Shown here one piece after another: positions 47,212-58,499 of a DNA stretch of 64,000 bases; within the stretch, counting starts at the first letter, position 1, and each line of letters begins with the position of its first letter. Both the position numbers and the translations under genes were made by a program. The notes beneath the pieces were generated by a model. The model was not told where the DNA came from, did not search any database, and worked only from the letters and a program-made list of their open reading frames with translations. Source of the DNA: Ottelia alismoides. Its lineage: Eukaryota > Streptophyta > Magnoliopsida > Alismatales > Hydrocharitaceae. The stretch covers positions 434,001 through 498,000 of the forward strand of contig JAZKJV010003356.1 in assembly GCA_037367405.1 (NCBI GenBank), given 5' to 3'.

Positions 47212-48008
47212 TTGGATTTTTGTTGGGGCGTTCCCTACTTGCGATGGATTGCATCACACGAATGCAATGAGAAGTTAGCAGTGGCCGCTACATCGTTTCC
47301 CAGATGTAGTTCAAAAATTGCAAGGGTTTTCACATGAGGAACATATGCGAGTAAATAAGCTAGTTTCACTGCATCGCCGCCCGGATGCAATCTAAAGCAA
47401 GGGTTCTCGCATGATGGACATATGCAAGTAAAGAAGTTAGTCTAAAAGAAATTGTAAAGGAAGTTGCGGATTGGTGATTGGAATATTGGCACTTTGACTG
47501 GCAAATTGATGAAGATAATAGATATGATGTAAAGAAGGAAGATTCAGATATCATGTCTCTAAGAGACAGAATGGATTGGAGAGAAACAAGGGAGATCGAG
47601 AAGACATGCTTTAAACTTAGGTATTAATGTATAGATAAGTGCAGAAATGGTGTTGGAGTTCTTGTTCATAAGGATTTGAAGGGTTGTGTGGTTAAGGTGC
47701 AAAGATTTAGGGATCAGATTATTTTGCTAAAAGTGATGCTCAAAGAATAAATTTTGAATATCATATCAATTTATGCATCGTAAATTGGTTTAGATTAAAT
47801 GAATAAACAAACGTTTTGAGAGGATTTGGATAAAATTATGCAAGAAATCCCTAAAGAGAGATGCTTTGCCTAGATGGAGATCTTAATGGACATGTTGGAA
47901 AGGATGCTTCATGATTTGCTAGTGTTCATATAGGACATGACTTCAGGGATAGAAATGAAGAGGGAAAAGTCATTCTAGATTTTGTAACGACTTATGATCT
48001 TTTCATAG

Positions 48009-50828
48009 AACTCAACCATGGTTGGTCCCAAGCCCGGGTTAATTGAGGAGGGTTGCGTTAGGCAGCCAAACATCCAGCATAAAACAGTCGGAGATAGCTT
48101 CCTAAATAGTATTTTTTTAAAATATTATTTAGTAAGTTTCCTCAAGACATCCATATCTTTTTCAACATGGATTCAAGTAAACATTTAGATTTCGTTGGGG
48201 TGGTCCGAATGCAATGAAAAATTGGCAAAGACTGCTATATCGTTGCTTGGAGGTAGTTCAAAATTCACAAGGGTTCTCGCATGAGAAATACATGCGAGTA
48301 AATAAGCTAGTTCTGGCTACATTGCTGTCTGGATGAAGTTCAAAATTTGCAAGGGTTCTCGCATGATGGATGCATACGATTAAAGAAGTTTGTCCAAAAG
48401 AGGTTGCAAAGGAAGTTGCGGATAGGTAGTTGGAATATTGGTACATTAGCTGACAAATCGAGGGGAGATCGTATATACAATGGAAGGAAGAAAGATTCAT
48501 ATACTATGTATCCAAGTGACAAAATGGGTTGGACAGAATGCAAGGGAGATCGAGAAGACATGAACAGTGTTGGAGTGGTGGTTCATAAGGATTTGAAGGA
48601 TTGTGTGGTTCAGGTGCAACGATTCGGGATTGGATTATCATGTTAAAGTTGGTGTTTGAATAAGAAATTCTGAATATCATCTCAGTTTATGCACCGCAAA
48701 TTGGTTTAGTTGAAAGGATTAAACACGTTTTTTGGGAGGATCTGGATAAGATTTTGCAAGGAATCCCACAAAAAGAGATGATTTGCCTGGGTGGAGATCT
48801 TAATGGGCATGTGGGAAAGGATGCTCCAGGGTATGCTCGTGTTCATGGAGGCCATGACTTCACGGACATAAATGAAGAGGGAAAAGTCATTCTAGATTTT
48901 GTATCGGCTTATGATCTTTTCATAGCAAACACTCTCTTCAAAAAGAGGGAGGAATATTTAATTACTTATAAGAGTGGCCCGATTAGAATACAAACAAATT
49001 ACTTTGCGTTGAGTAGGAGAGATCGGTTATGTTGCAAAGACTGCAAAATAATTACAGGAGAGAGTTCGACAACCCAACATCGCTTGTTAGTCATGGATGT
49101 GCAAATAAAAGGGCTGTTAAAGAAAAGGAGGGTTTGCAAGATCAATAGAACTAGATGGTGGAAACTTCAACTGAAGTAATCAAGCTTTAGGGAGAAGATT
49201 TTAAAAGAGTTATCTTGGGATTGTAGTGGAAGTGCAAACGAGATATAAGAGGCGGTGACATCATGTATCCGAAGGGTAGTCAAAGAGATGCTAGGCGAAT
49301 CATAGAGAGGACCTCCAAGCTAAAAGGAGGCTTGGTGGTGGAGTGGAGGGGTGCAACAAAAGCTCAAAATTAAAAGAGTAAGCTTTAAAGCTATGTTTAA
49401 GGATAGAACAGAGGAAACCGTCACAAACTAGAAAATAACGAAGAAGTAAAGAAGGTTGTAAGCGAAGCTAAGTCAAAAGCTTATCAAGTTTTGTACAATA
49501 ATCTCGACTCTAAGGAAGGCCAAAAGGATATATTCAGGTTGGCCTAAGCTAGAGAAAGGAAGACCATAAACCTTTCATAAATGAGATGCATTAAGGATGA
49601 TGAAGGTCACGTGTTTGTTATTCAGAAGGATATAAAGACTAGATGGTGGCAATATTTACACATTGGGGAAGGAAATAGAGAGATCACTTTAGGTGATCTA
49701 GCTAGTAGTGAAAGTTCGTGCAAGGTGTAGACAAATACAAAGAAAGGAAGTAGAGGAGGCTTTGAAGGTTATGCGACCTAGAAAGATGTAGGACTGGATG
49801 ATATTCCTATAGAATTATGGAGAGTTTTAGGTGAACGTGATTTGACTTGGCTTACAAATTTATTCATTGTTATTTGGCGAAGCAAGAAAATGCCCGAAGT
49901 TTGGAGAAGTAATGTGGTGCCTCTTTACAAGAACAAAGGGGTCATTTGAAATTGTTCAGTTACAGAGGTATCAAGTTGATGAGTCACACTATGAGAATTT
50001 GGGAACGTGTGATCAAAAGAAGGTTGAGATAATTTTCCAAAGTAAAAGAAAACCAATTCAGATTCATGTCAGGTCGCTCAACTATTGAAGCCATCCATTT
50101 GCTGAGGAGAACAATGGAGATTTATAGAGCTAAAAGGAAGAACTTCCATATGATTGTTATTTATTTGGAGAAGGCTTATGGTTCTGTCCCACGTGAGATA
50201 TTGTGGACAATCTTGGAGAAGAGACAAGTACCTGTCGTATACACTAACCTCATAAAGGATATGCATGATAGGGCTTTATCTTGTGTAAGGATCTAGTCTG
50301 GGAAGACTGACTATTTTGACATCAACATTGGTTTACATCAATGTTCAACTTTGAGTTTATTTCTTCTTCATTTGATTATGGACGAGTTGACAAGTCACAT
50401 TCAAAATGAGATACCTTGGTGTATGTTATTTGCTCATGATATTGTGTTGATTGATGATACTAAAAATGGAGTAAGTGAGAAGCTTGAGGTATGGAGACAT
50501 GCATTGGAGACTAAGGGATTTCATATAACTAGGGCTTATACTGAATATATAGAGTGCATTTTTTATGGATGCAATGATGAAAGAATCGAGGTGAAGATTG
50601 GTGATGATAACATTCGAAAGAGGGATTCCTTTATATATCTGGGATCTATTTTGGATTGAGCCGGCTAAGAGAGGATGAGGATGACCAAAGATATGTTGGA
50701 ATGAGACTATACGGAGGGATCTTAGTTTTTTGGATATAAGCTGGAGATTGACCCAAAATAGATCTGAATGGAGGAAAAGAATCCATGTAGCCGACCCTAC
50801 TTAATTGTGGGAAAATACTTTGTTGCTT
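48009..50828 (+). mobile_element. RTE-clade LINE, RTE-2, inserted in RTE-1
   Basis: Flanked by a perfect 14-bp target duplication TGATCTTTTCATAG (47995-48008 and 50829-50842) that is RTE endonuclease-coding sequence. It starts AACTCAACCATGGTTGGTCC and ends in CTACTTAATTGTGGGAAAAT then CTTTGTTGCT. Compared with RTE-1 it lacks about 430 bp between the RT palm end (50655) and the 3' UTR. The insertion of an RTE into its own kind explains why endonuclease sequence appears three times in this region. Confidence 0.9.
48347..50659 (+). pseudogene. RTE-2 endonuclease-reverse transcriptase
   Basis: Endonuclease pieces: RIGSWNIGTLADKS, GVGVVVHKDLKD-like text and, from 48754, ICLGGDLNGHVGKDAPGY, DLFIANTLFKKR and ITGESSTTQHRLLV. 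RT pieces: SGRSTIEAIHLLRRTMEIYR and VIYLEKAYGSVPREI at 50066-50296, then 50351-50659 with LFAHDIVLID, where the second catalytic position (F-A-D-D) is His. At least five frame breaks or stops occur. RTE proteins normally have one frame of about 1000 codons. It is inactive. Confidence 0.85.
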
Positions 50829-53269
50829 TGATCTTTTCATAGCAAACACTCTCTACAAGAAGAGCGATGATCATTTAAGTACTTATAAAAGTGTCTCGAC
50901 TAGAGCATGCGTAGATTACTTTGCGTTGAAGAGAAGAGATCGATTGTGTTGAAAAGATTGCAAAGTAATCACATGAGAGAGTTTGACCACCCAACATCGC
51001 TTGTTAGTCATGCATGCGCAAATAAAAGGGCTGGTAAAGAAAAGGTGGGTTTTCAAAATCACTAGGACTGGATGGTGGAATCTTCGATTGAAACAAACAA
51101 GCTTCATAGAGAAGGTTTTAGAAGATTTATCTTGGGATCGTAATGGAAGTGCAAGCGAGATGTATGAGGTAATAGCATCTTGTTTCCCAAGGGTAGCTAA
51201 AGAGATGCTAGGTGAGTCAAAGGAGGAACTCCATGCTAGACGGAGGCTTGGTGGTGGAGTAGAGGGATGCAAGGGAAGCTCACTCAAAATTTAAAGCCAT
51301 GTCTTAGGATAGAACGGATGAAACTGTTACGAACTACAAAATATCAAAGAAGGAAGCAAGTAAGGCTGTATGCATAGCTAAGTCAAAAGCTTATGAAGTT
51401 TTGTACAAAAATCTTGACTCTAAGGTGACCAGAAGGATATATTTAGGTTGTTTAAAGCAAGAGAAAGAAAGACTAAAGACATTTCTCCAGTATGATGCAT
51501 TAAGGATGAGGAAGATCATGTGCTTGTTACTCAGAAGGATGTAGAGACTAGATGGAAGCGGTACTTCCATAAGCTTTTCATTGGGGAACAAAATAAAGAG
51601 ATCACTTTGGGAGATCTAGTTGGTAGTGGAAGTTACTTGAATTGTGCAAGCTATTGACGAATACAAAGGAAGTAGATGAGGCCTTGAAGGTTATGAGACT
51701 TGAGAAAGGTGTAGGACCTGATAACATTCCTATATAAGTTTGGAGAGTTTTACATGAGCTTGGTTTGACTTGGCTTACAAAGTTCTTCTATGTTATTTGG
51801 TGAAACTGGAAAATGCCTGAAGATTGGAGGAGAAGAATCATGACGCCTCTTTATAAGAACAAAGGAGATATTTAAAATTGTTCAAATTACAGAGGTATCA
51901 AGCTGATGAGTCACGCTTTGAAAATTTGGGAACACGTGATCGAAAGAAGGTTGAGGCAAGTTTCCAGAGTAAAAGGAAATCAATTTGGATTCATTCCAAG
52001 TCGCTCAATTATTGAAGTCATCGGAGAATAATTGAGATTTATAGTTTTATCAAGAAAAATAATTGAGATTTATAGAGCTAAATTGCAAACCTCCGAATGA
52101 TTTTTATTGATTTGGACACGACTTATGATTCTGTCCCATAAGAGGTACTGTGGAGAGTTTTAGAGAAGAGACAAGTACCGGTCCTATACATTAACCTCAT
52201 AAAAGATATGCATGATAGGACATCATTTTATGTAAGAATTCTATATGGGAAGACTGATTATTTTGACATCAACATTGATCCTCATCAAGCTTCAACTTTG
52301 AGTTTATTCCTTTTTACTTTTTTTATGGACGAGTTGACAAGTCACATTAATGATGACATACCTTAATGTATGCTATTCTCTTATGATATTATGTTGATTG
52401 ATGGGACTAGAGATGGAGTAATTGAGAAGCTTGAGGTCTGGAGACATGCATTGGAGACTAAATGATTTCATATAAATAGGGCTAAGACTGAATATATTGA
52501 GTTCACTTTTGATGGAAGCAATGGTGAAGCAATCGAGGCGAAGATTGGTGACGATAACATTCAGAAGAGATTGGATACCTGAGATCTATTTTGCAACATG
52601 ATGGGGAAATTAATGGAGATGTTTCTAATAGAACAAACAAAGGTTGGCTAAAGTGGAGATGAGCCTCTACTATTCTCTGTGATAAGAAAGTTCCTTTGAA
52701 AATCAAATGAAAATTTTAGAAAGCAGCCGTGAGACCTGCTATGCTCTATGGATTTGAATGTTGGCCTGTGAACCATATACATGTTCAGAGAATCGCAGTA
52801 GTAGAAATGAAAGTGCTAAGGTGGATGTGTGGACATACGCATAAAGATCGGATTCAGAATGAGGCAACCGGAAAGAAAGTTGGTGTAGCTCCCGATCGAG
52901 GATAGGATGCGATAAAATTGCTTAAGGTGTTTTGACCATTTGCAATGGAGGTCAGGTGATGCACCGGTTAAGAGATATGAATTTCGAGATGTTGAGCTGA
53001 CTAAGAGGGCGAGAAAGGCCCAAGAAGGGTTGGAATGAGACTATACGAAGGGATCTTAGTTTATTGGATCTAAGCCTGAAAATAATCCAAGATAGATCTG
53101 AATGAAGGCAAAGAATTCATATAGCCGACCCTACTTAATGTGAGAAAAAGCTTTGTTGTTGTTGTCATATGATTTTAGTTAAGGTGCCAAAAATTAAACT
53201 TCACTTAAAACAGTCTTCCAGCCAATTAATCATGTTGACCAGACAGCTGATTTGGTGAAATGGCCAATT

Positions 53270-53520
53270 CGTAATGAGTCAACTGGCGGTTCAACCTAGA
53301 TAGCCATTTCGATCGATTAATCTTAATGATTAATTTAAATTCTAACAGGCTGATTTACTTTCAACCGATCATGTTATTAATCCAGTCGACTATTCTTTAT
53401 TACGGTTTATGATAGTTGATGAACATGGAGAAATCAATCGACTTCTGGTACTAATCAGTCGATTATTCTTACTTCGGTCGACTGATCCATAATTTCAGCC
53501 GACTGATTTTTCATTTTAAG
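53270..53520. repeat. Cluster of degenerate TCGACTGATT motifs
   Basis: About eight variants of AGTCGACTGATT or its complement (for example CAGTCGACTATT, GGTCGACTGATCC, AGCCGACTGATTT, CAGTCGATTATT) are spaced 20-40 bp apart. This is more than expected by chance in AT-rich DNA. Nature unknown. Confidence 0.55.
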
Positions 53521-55219
53521 TTGCTGTTGATTTGGTATCCAAACATTGTTTATGAATGTTGGAACTTGGAATCAACCTTCAGCCTCTTTGGCACCTTTTG
53601 ATTGAGCAAACATAAGTTTTTTGCTTATCATTGAGCCCAAGAATAAGGAAGTTAATCGAGTGGTGGTTGTGGGAAAGTGATGGAGAGATTAGTGTGGATC
53701 TTTGCATAGATACCTCGAGTTCTGTTGGATGGGAATGCCAAATGGGAACTGTCCACATCTATGAAGAGGGACTATGTTTAGCTTGTTAGGAGGATGAGAT
53801 TTGGGCTGCCATGCATGGTTTGTAGTTGGAGGGATCCTTGAGCCCTAATGGGTTTCATGTCTTGTTTCTTTTTAGGAAATCTGGGTGATATTCTAACGGG
53901 GATGTGGTGGTGATGGTGTAAGAATTGCTCAATGATAACTGATCTGCTGAAGATTAATTGGTGCTTCTTTACCAAAGGAATTTACGGAAAGGGTTGACTG
54001 TTGATCCGTTGCCTTGTCCAATGTGGCATACATGATTATTGAAAAGGTGTTCAGAAATAGGTAGTGGTCACTGCTTTATGACCTCATTACTTCCATTCAG
54101 TCGAACTCTATTGGTAATCAGATTTTGTTTGTGGTGCAAAAAATTTCATTATAGACTTGGAAATTGTTGTGGAATGGGTTTGGCCTGCAGACTTTGTTTT
54201 GCATGTGGGTTCTTTGAAGATATATGTTTCTGTAGCATGGTCATATGTTGATGAAGGCTCGAGGCAGAGCTTTACTCAGAGATGGTGTCTAAAGTGAGTG
54301 GAAAAAGTGCGTTGTCTTGACATATGCCTTATCCTTCTACTTGGGAGACTGAATTAGCTTTTTGTTCTTGGTATATGATTTTGACAATGACAATGATATT
54401 ATCTGTAAAGTTTATGTAGATTGACAATATCACCTCTAAAAGGTGGTGTTTGTTCTATCCTGTTGGTGGAGAAGGTATCATATTTTGTAAAGGTTTTGCC
54501 TATTAAAGCTCAGGGAATTAAGTTCAGTTGCTTTTCCTTTTGTAAGAAATGCTGGTTTTAAATTGATTTTCGTAAGATTGATGATGTTTTATTCGGGTGT
54601 CGCCTATCTACTACTGGAGAAAGTTGTTTTCTTTTTTACGAAGAAGTGCAAAATTGTTGAAGTGTGCAGAGAAGACTTGTCACGAAGTTTTGTGGACAGA
54701 GATGGCTAGTTGATGCATAAGTTTGTCCCTGCCTTTGAGGCCATGACCCGCGAGCACTTCTATTTGGTTGTCAGATTCAATTCTAGGCAAGGGTTCAGTG
54801 TAGGATGTTTCAAGCGTCATCCCAACTTCTTTATTGGATGGGTTGAAGGAAAGATGGGGTACAACCCTTGGCCAAATAATAGGGACATGCAACCATGTTT
54901 ACATTTAATAATGCGAAAACGACAATCAAGCATCAGTTTTTCCTATATGCTATCATGGCAGGTTGCATGAACCAGCAGTGAGTTGTTGGCTCTGGTGAAC
55001 CAACTTGCAGTGCCATAGGTCCTGCTGGTGGTGCATGGACAACTTTGACTGTTCCCGGTAACAAATGTGTGATAGCTATGTGGAGTCTGGATGCTTTAAC
55101 AGGAACACATTCTAGAAGTAGAATAAAAAGACAATGAAAAGGTCCGACATTGAACAACAAGCTCTTTCATGCTGATATGATTTTATGTGTCTGGTACCGA
55201 GGGAAAAATTGACCTCTCT

Positions 55220-55239
55220 CTCTCTATATATATAGAGAG
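55220..55239. repeat. Perfect 20-bp palindrome
   Basis: CTCTCTATATATATAGAGAG is its own reverse complement and lies within a longer CT run on the left and G run on the right; it can form a hairpin. Confidence 0.9.
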
Positions 55240-55430
55240 GGGGGATACTTCAAATGGGGCATGCTCCTTCCTGTTCAGGAAGACCGCCCCTTTTTTGTAA
55301 TAAACACCCGCTGTTTTGTGAAATAGGTAAACAATAACGTGCAATTTTGATGTTTGTCTTGGTAAAAAAAATACAATGTGCAGTTTTGTAGTTTACAGTG
55401 TATAGCTGTACATTACAATGTGCAGTTATT

Positions 55431-55790
55431 GTTAGAAAATAGGAATGCGGAAGCGGAATGATAAACATAGCATAAATTTAGAGAAAGATAAAACATGAAC
55501 ACAGATTTTTACGTGGAACCCTACTCCCTAAGGAGCGGGATGGAACCACGGGAGAACGCCTCAAAGGGCCGATTTATGCATTGCGCTTTCTCAATGGATA
55601 CAGGATTGCATCGCACTTTTTCAATGGATACAAGAGGAGTTCTGGAGCTCCTTATATAGCCTCCACAGAGCCTCGAAGTCCCACCATTGGTAGATGTGGG
55701 TTAAACACATGGATGTGGTAAATGAATCCTGGAGGTATCCATTTAGCCATATACAACATAAGAGGCGCACAACCAAATAGTCCAACACTC
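55431..55790 (-). repeat. 3' LTR of element F
   Basis: TG...CA termini (TGTTAGAAAA to GTCCAACA), 360 bp. It contains a short internal duplication: TTTCTCAATGGATACA and TTTTTCAATGGATACA about 32 bp apart, which explains its extra length compared with D. Confidence 0.85.
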
Positions 55791-57210
55791 CCCCTCAAGT
55801 TGGAGCATGTAATGCTCAGCTTGAACAAACAGAAAGAAACTCAACTCACGCTACATGACACTACACACAATATCAACTCAACGCGCACAACTATTGGCTG
55901 CTATCGAGGACGTTTTTTCCCATGTCATGCAGGTGAGGACGACAAACGAGCTGGAGTGTGAGTCAACTGTATCTCCAAATATGAGAGCATGTGCTCTGAA
56001 CTGCATCTATCAGAGTCACTGCAACTGAAATGAGTTTCCTCTTCGTAGTACTCTGGCTTGCCACAACATGTGGACAACTGCTCCATCTCTGAAAAGAGTC
56101 GAATCGAAAAAGCCGAGGAGTGCAATCCTCGTTAGATTCCATGATCGCTGGAGAATGGAGTTTGAAACATCTCCTCATCGGAGAACTTGGTCTCTCTCAT
56201 CTGGGACAGAGAATGGTACTCTACTATGGAGTCCCTATGATATCACATGAAAACCCTTGCCCACATGGCATAGGGAATGATCCTCTACTCTGGAGTCCCT
56301 ATGGCTCACATGAAAACTCTGACTGAAACAACAAGAACGATGGGGACTTTGAAACTGAAGATATGCATGCGTCTTGAACTTCAGACTCGGAACTGACGTC
56401 GATTTTGAACTGTAGAGTCTGGAATCTGAATGGCCGAAGAATCTGAAACTGGATTTGGAACCGACCTATGACTCTACATATACCCCCCTTTCTCCCATAC
56501 TGGTCGAAATGACAAACATCGATCTAGTTGGGAGAAGACATGAAGAATGGGAAGAAAAAAATCAAGAACTTGCAACTTTTTATCATTTCTTTAAATAACC
56601 ATCATGAATAATAATTTTTTAACCTGAGCCGTTCACATTTTTTATCGGCTTTTCAAATCATTTTCATTTTTTGAAATATTTTTAAGCCGTTTTATTCATC
56701 ATTTTTTACGGCCTTTTCTTCACATTTTTGATTTTTTTGCAAACATGCGTATCCCTTTTATATTTGTACGCTCATCTTTTCTTTTGTTTTTTTAATACAT
56801 AAGGCCCCTCTTGGGCCCTTACAAAAGTATATTTTTTTATTTATAAAACTGAGCCTTCGAGCCTAGGGTTCCCACGATGGGAACCCATCCTTTCTGCGCC
56901 ACCCCGCTAGGAAGAGGAGCTTGAGGAGGCGCTGCCCAAAGGAGATCCTTGAGATTGGGGCTCGAGATCGGGGCTGCTGCCTGCACGCTTGGAGAGGAGC
57001 TCTACCTGCGCCAGGGCTGGTGGAGAGAGCTCGCTGGAGAGGAGCACGGGGGCTCTGCCTGCGCGCATTGCTTGGGATGTGGAGCAGGGATGCATAGACC
57101 AACAGAGGACTGCTTTGCGCTTGGAGTTCGAGTAATGCACAGGAAAGGAGTCGCGTTTTTGTGCCGCCTAGAGGATACACAACCAATATCGTTGCTACCT
57201 TGTAAGGTTA
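55431..57210 (-). mobile_element. Non-autonomous LTR element F, truncated
   Basis: Minus-strand member of the D/E family. The 3' LTR is 55431-55790, next to CTCCCCCTCAAGTTGGAGC, the complement of the purine tract. The interior runs to about 57210, and no 5' LTR or PBS follows. Interior sequences at 55800-55930 match D at 29800-29940 in inverted orientation and E at 31520-31660. No gag or pol motifs. The GC-rich block at 56860-57150 has frames without domains. Confidence 0.75.
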
Positions 57211-57838
57211 ATAAAATTTAACTATCTCAGAACTGCTGAAAGAGCTGTTTTCTAGATGGATGGGTTAGAAATGTCTATTTTTTGTGACATTTTAAATACA
57301 TATTACTCTTATTGGTCTAATTTTATCGCTCTATGTGTCATAATCTACAAAAATGGTTAAAAAAGGTGGGAGTAGATACCTTGTCTACCCCACATGGATA
57401 GCCCCATTTAACCCTTTGTAAATATACTTCGGGTATTTGTACTTTAGGATTATCATTATCAATACCCTATAAGTACACAAAATTATGTCATAAATACATA
57501 TATCTCCCAACGTTTACTCTTTTATTACGTAAATATCCTTTGGCTTGGTATACTTTTAACTTCAATATAGTTTATAATTTACTCTTTTATACGTTCTTAT
57601 TCTCCAATATTTGCTTTTAAACATTAACTCTTTTATTGGATGGTGTCATTGATAGTTTTGGTGATCTCTCTCCATCACCTTGAGTAGCTTGCAGTTTATA
57701 AAATTGTTATTAAAATTAGCAGGATGTATGACCTTTTGAATTATTACTAAAATCTGTGATAAATTTCTTGTTGTGATGTCATAACACTTATTTTTTTGAA
57801 TTTGTATGGATTTTAAAGTTTATATGTATTTTTATGTA
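57211..57838. other. AT-rich intron sequence
   Basis: No gene, repeat end or motif recognised. It ends with TATATGTATTTTTATGTA at 57821-57838, the left target duplication of SINE copy 2. Confidence 0.45.
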
Positions 57839-58029
57839 GTACCCACTTAAATGGTTTGGTGGCAATGCAGTGTGCCTACTACCCAAAAGACCATGGTTCA
57901 AATCCCTCCTTTGGGGTTGCTTTAGGTAGTCGACAACCATCATAAAAATTAATCAAGTTTTTCAACATGGATTTGAGTAAAAATTCATGTGGTCGACGCT
58001 ACTTATAGTTGGAGAGGACTTTACCATTT
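57839..58029 (+). mobile_element. tRNA-derived SINE, copy 2
   Basis: About 191 bp between direct repeats at 57821-57838 and 58030-58047 (16 of 18 bases alike). B-box GGTTCAAATCC at 57895-57905, A-box-like TGGCAATGCAGTG, body TTTTTCAACATGGATTTGAG and tail ATGTGGTCGACGCTACTTAT correspond to SINE copy 1. It is the same family, diverged, with a longer 5' end. Confidence 0.78.
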
Positions 58030-58047
58030 TATACGTATTTTTATTTA

Positions 58048-58499
58048 ATGTATTTTATTTATTAAAAATAGTTAATATTTTTATTTTTGAAAATTTACTT
58101 AATATAGTATAGGGTATATTATTAGGTATTTCTGTTATAATTTTATTTTACACATTTTATTATTATATAGAATTATCAGTTAACTAAAACCTAAACTAAG
58201 TTGCCACCAATTTAAAAATATACAGAAGAATAATATGTGAATTTTCAAGAGAGTCCACATGGCTATACACATGATTTGAGCTATCCAGGTTCGTAAAATA
58301 TAAAAAAGTTTGTCGAGTGGTGAACTCTGATCGATGGTGTGGATTTATCCACATGGCTTTTGCTCTTGGACTTTGGATCTCGATAATTGAACACTTATAT
58401 TTGCTTTGAATGGACTTTATCAAAGGTTTTAATCTAAGATGATTTGACGACACTTGTAACTTCTCGTTTATACGTTTTTTTCATTCCCAAATGATAGCA
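58048..58499. other. AT-rich intron sequence before Copia G
   Basis: No LTR of Copia G could be identified here, and no gene is seen. Confidence 0.4.

Larger units (their letters stand above)
46271..53164 (+). mobile_element. RTE-clade LINE, RTE-1, with two nested LINEs
   Basis: It starts AACTCAGCCATGGCCGGTCC and ends in a (TTG)n tail, CTTTGTTGTTGTTG, at 53151-53164. Flanks TCATATGGATT and TCATATGATT form a target duplication with one indel. It is interrupted by LINE 3 (46453-47211) and by RTE-2 (48009-50828). Endonuclease traces are at 47460-48000 and again from 50829, RT traces at 51700-52600 and the 3' end at 52720-53164. The RT motif reads FSYD near 52376 instead of F-A-D-D. Stops are frequent. 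Net length without the insertions is about 3.3 kb, normal for RTE. Confidence 0.85.
53165..55430. other. Intron 7 sequence
   Basis: No exon or transposon ends recognised. It includes the TCGACTGATT-like cluster (53270-53520), a segment similar to 46080-46190, and a palindromic (CT)n(TA)n site at 55220-55239. Short frames such as 54710-54970 have no domain. Confidence 0.45.

Noticed and set aside
48913..50850. Tandem duplication of an RTE element
   Set aside because: The 14-bp target duplication shows a nested insertion of one RTE in another, which explains the repeated endonuclease sequence better.
54710..54970. Possible later kinase exon
   Set aside because: The translation shows none of the expected C-terminal kinase-tail motifs and no consistent splice sites.
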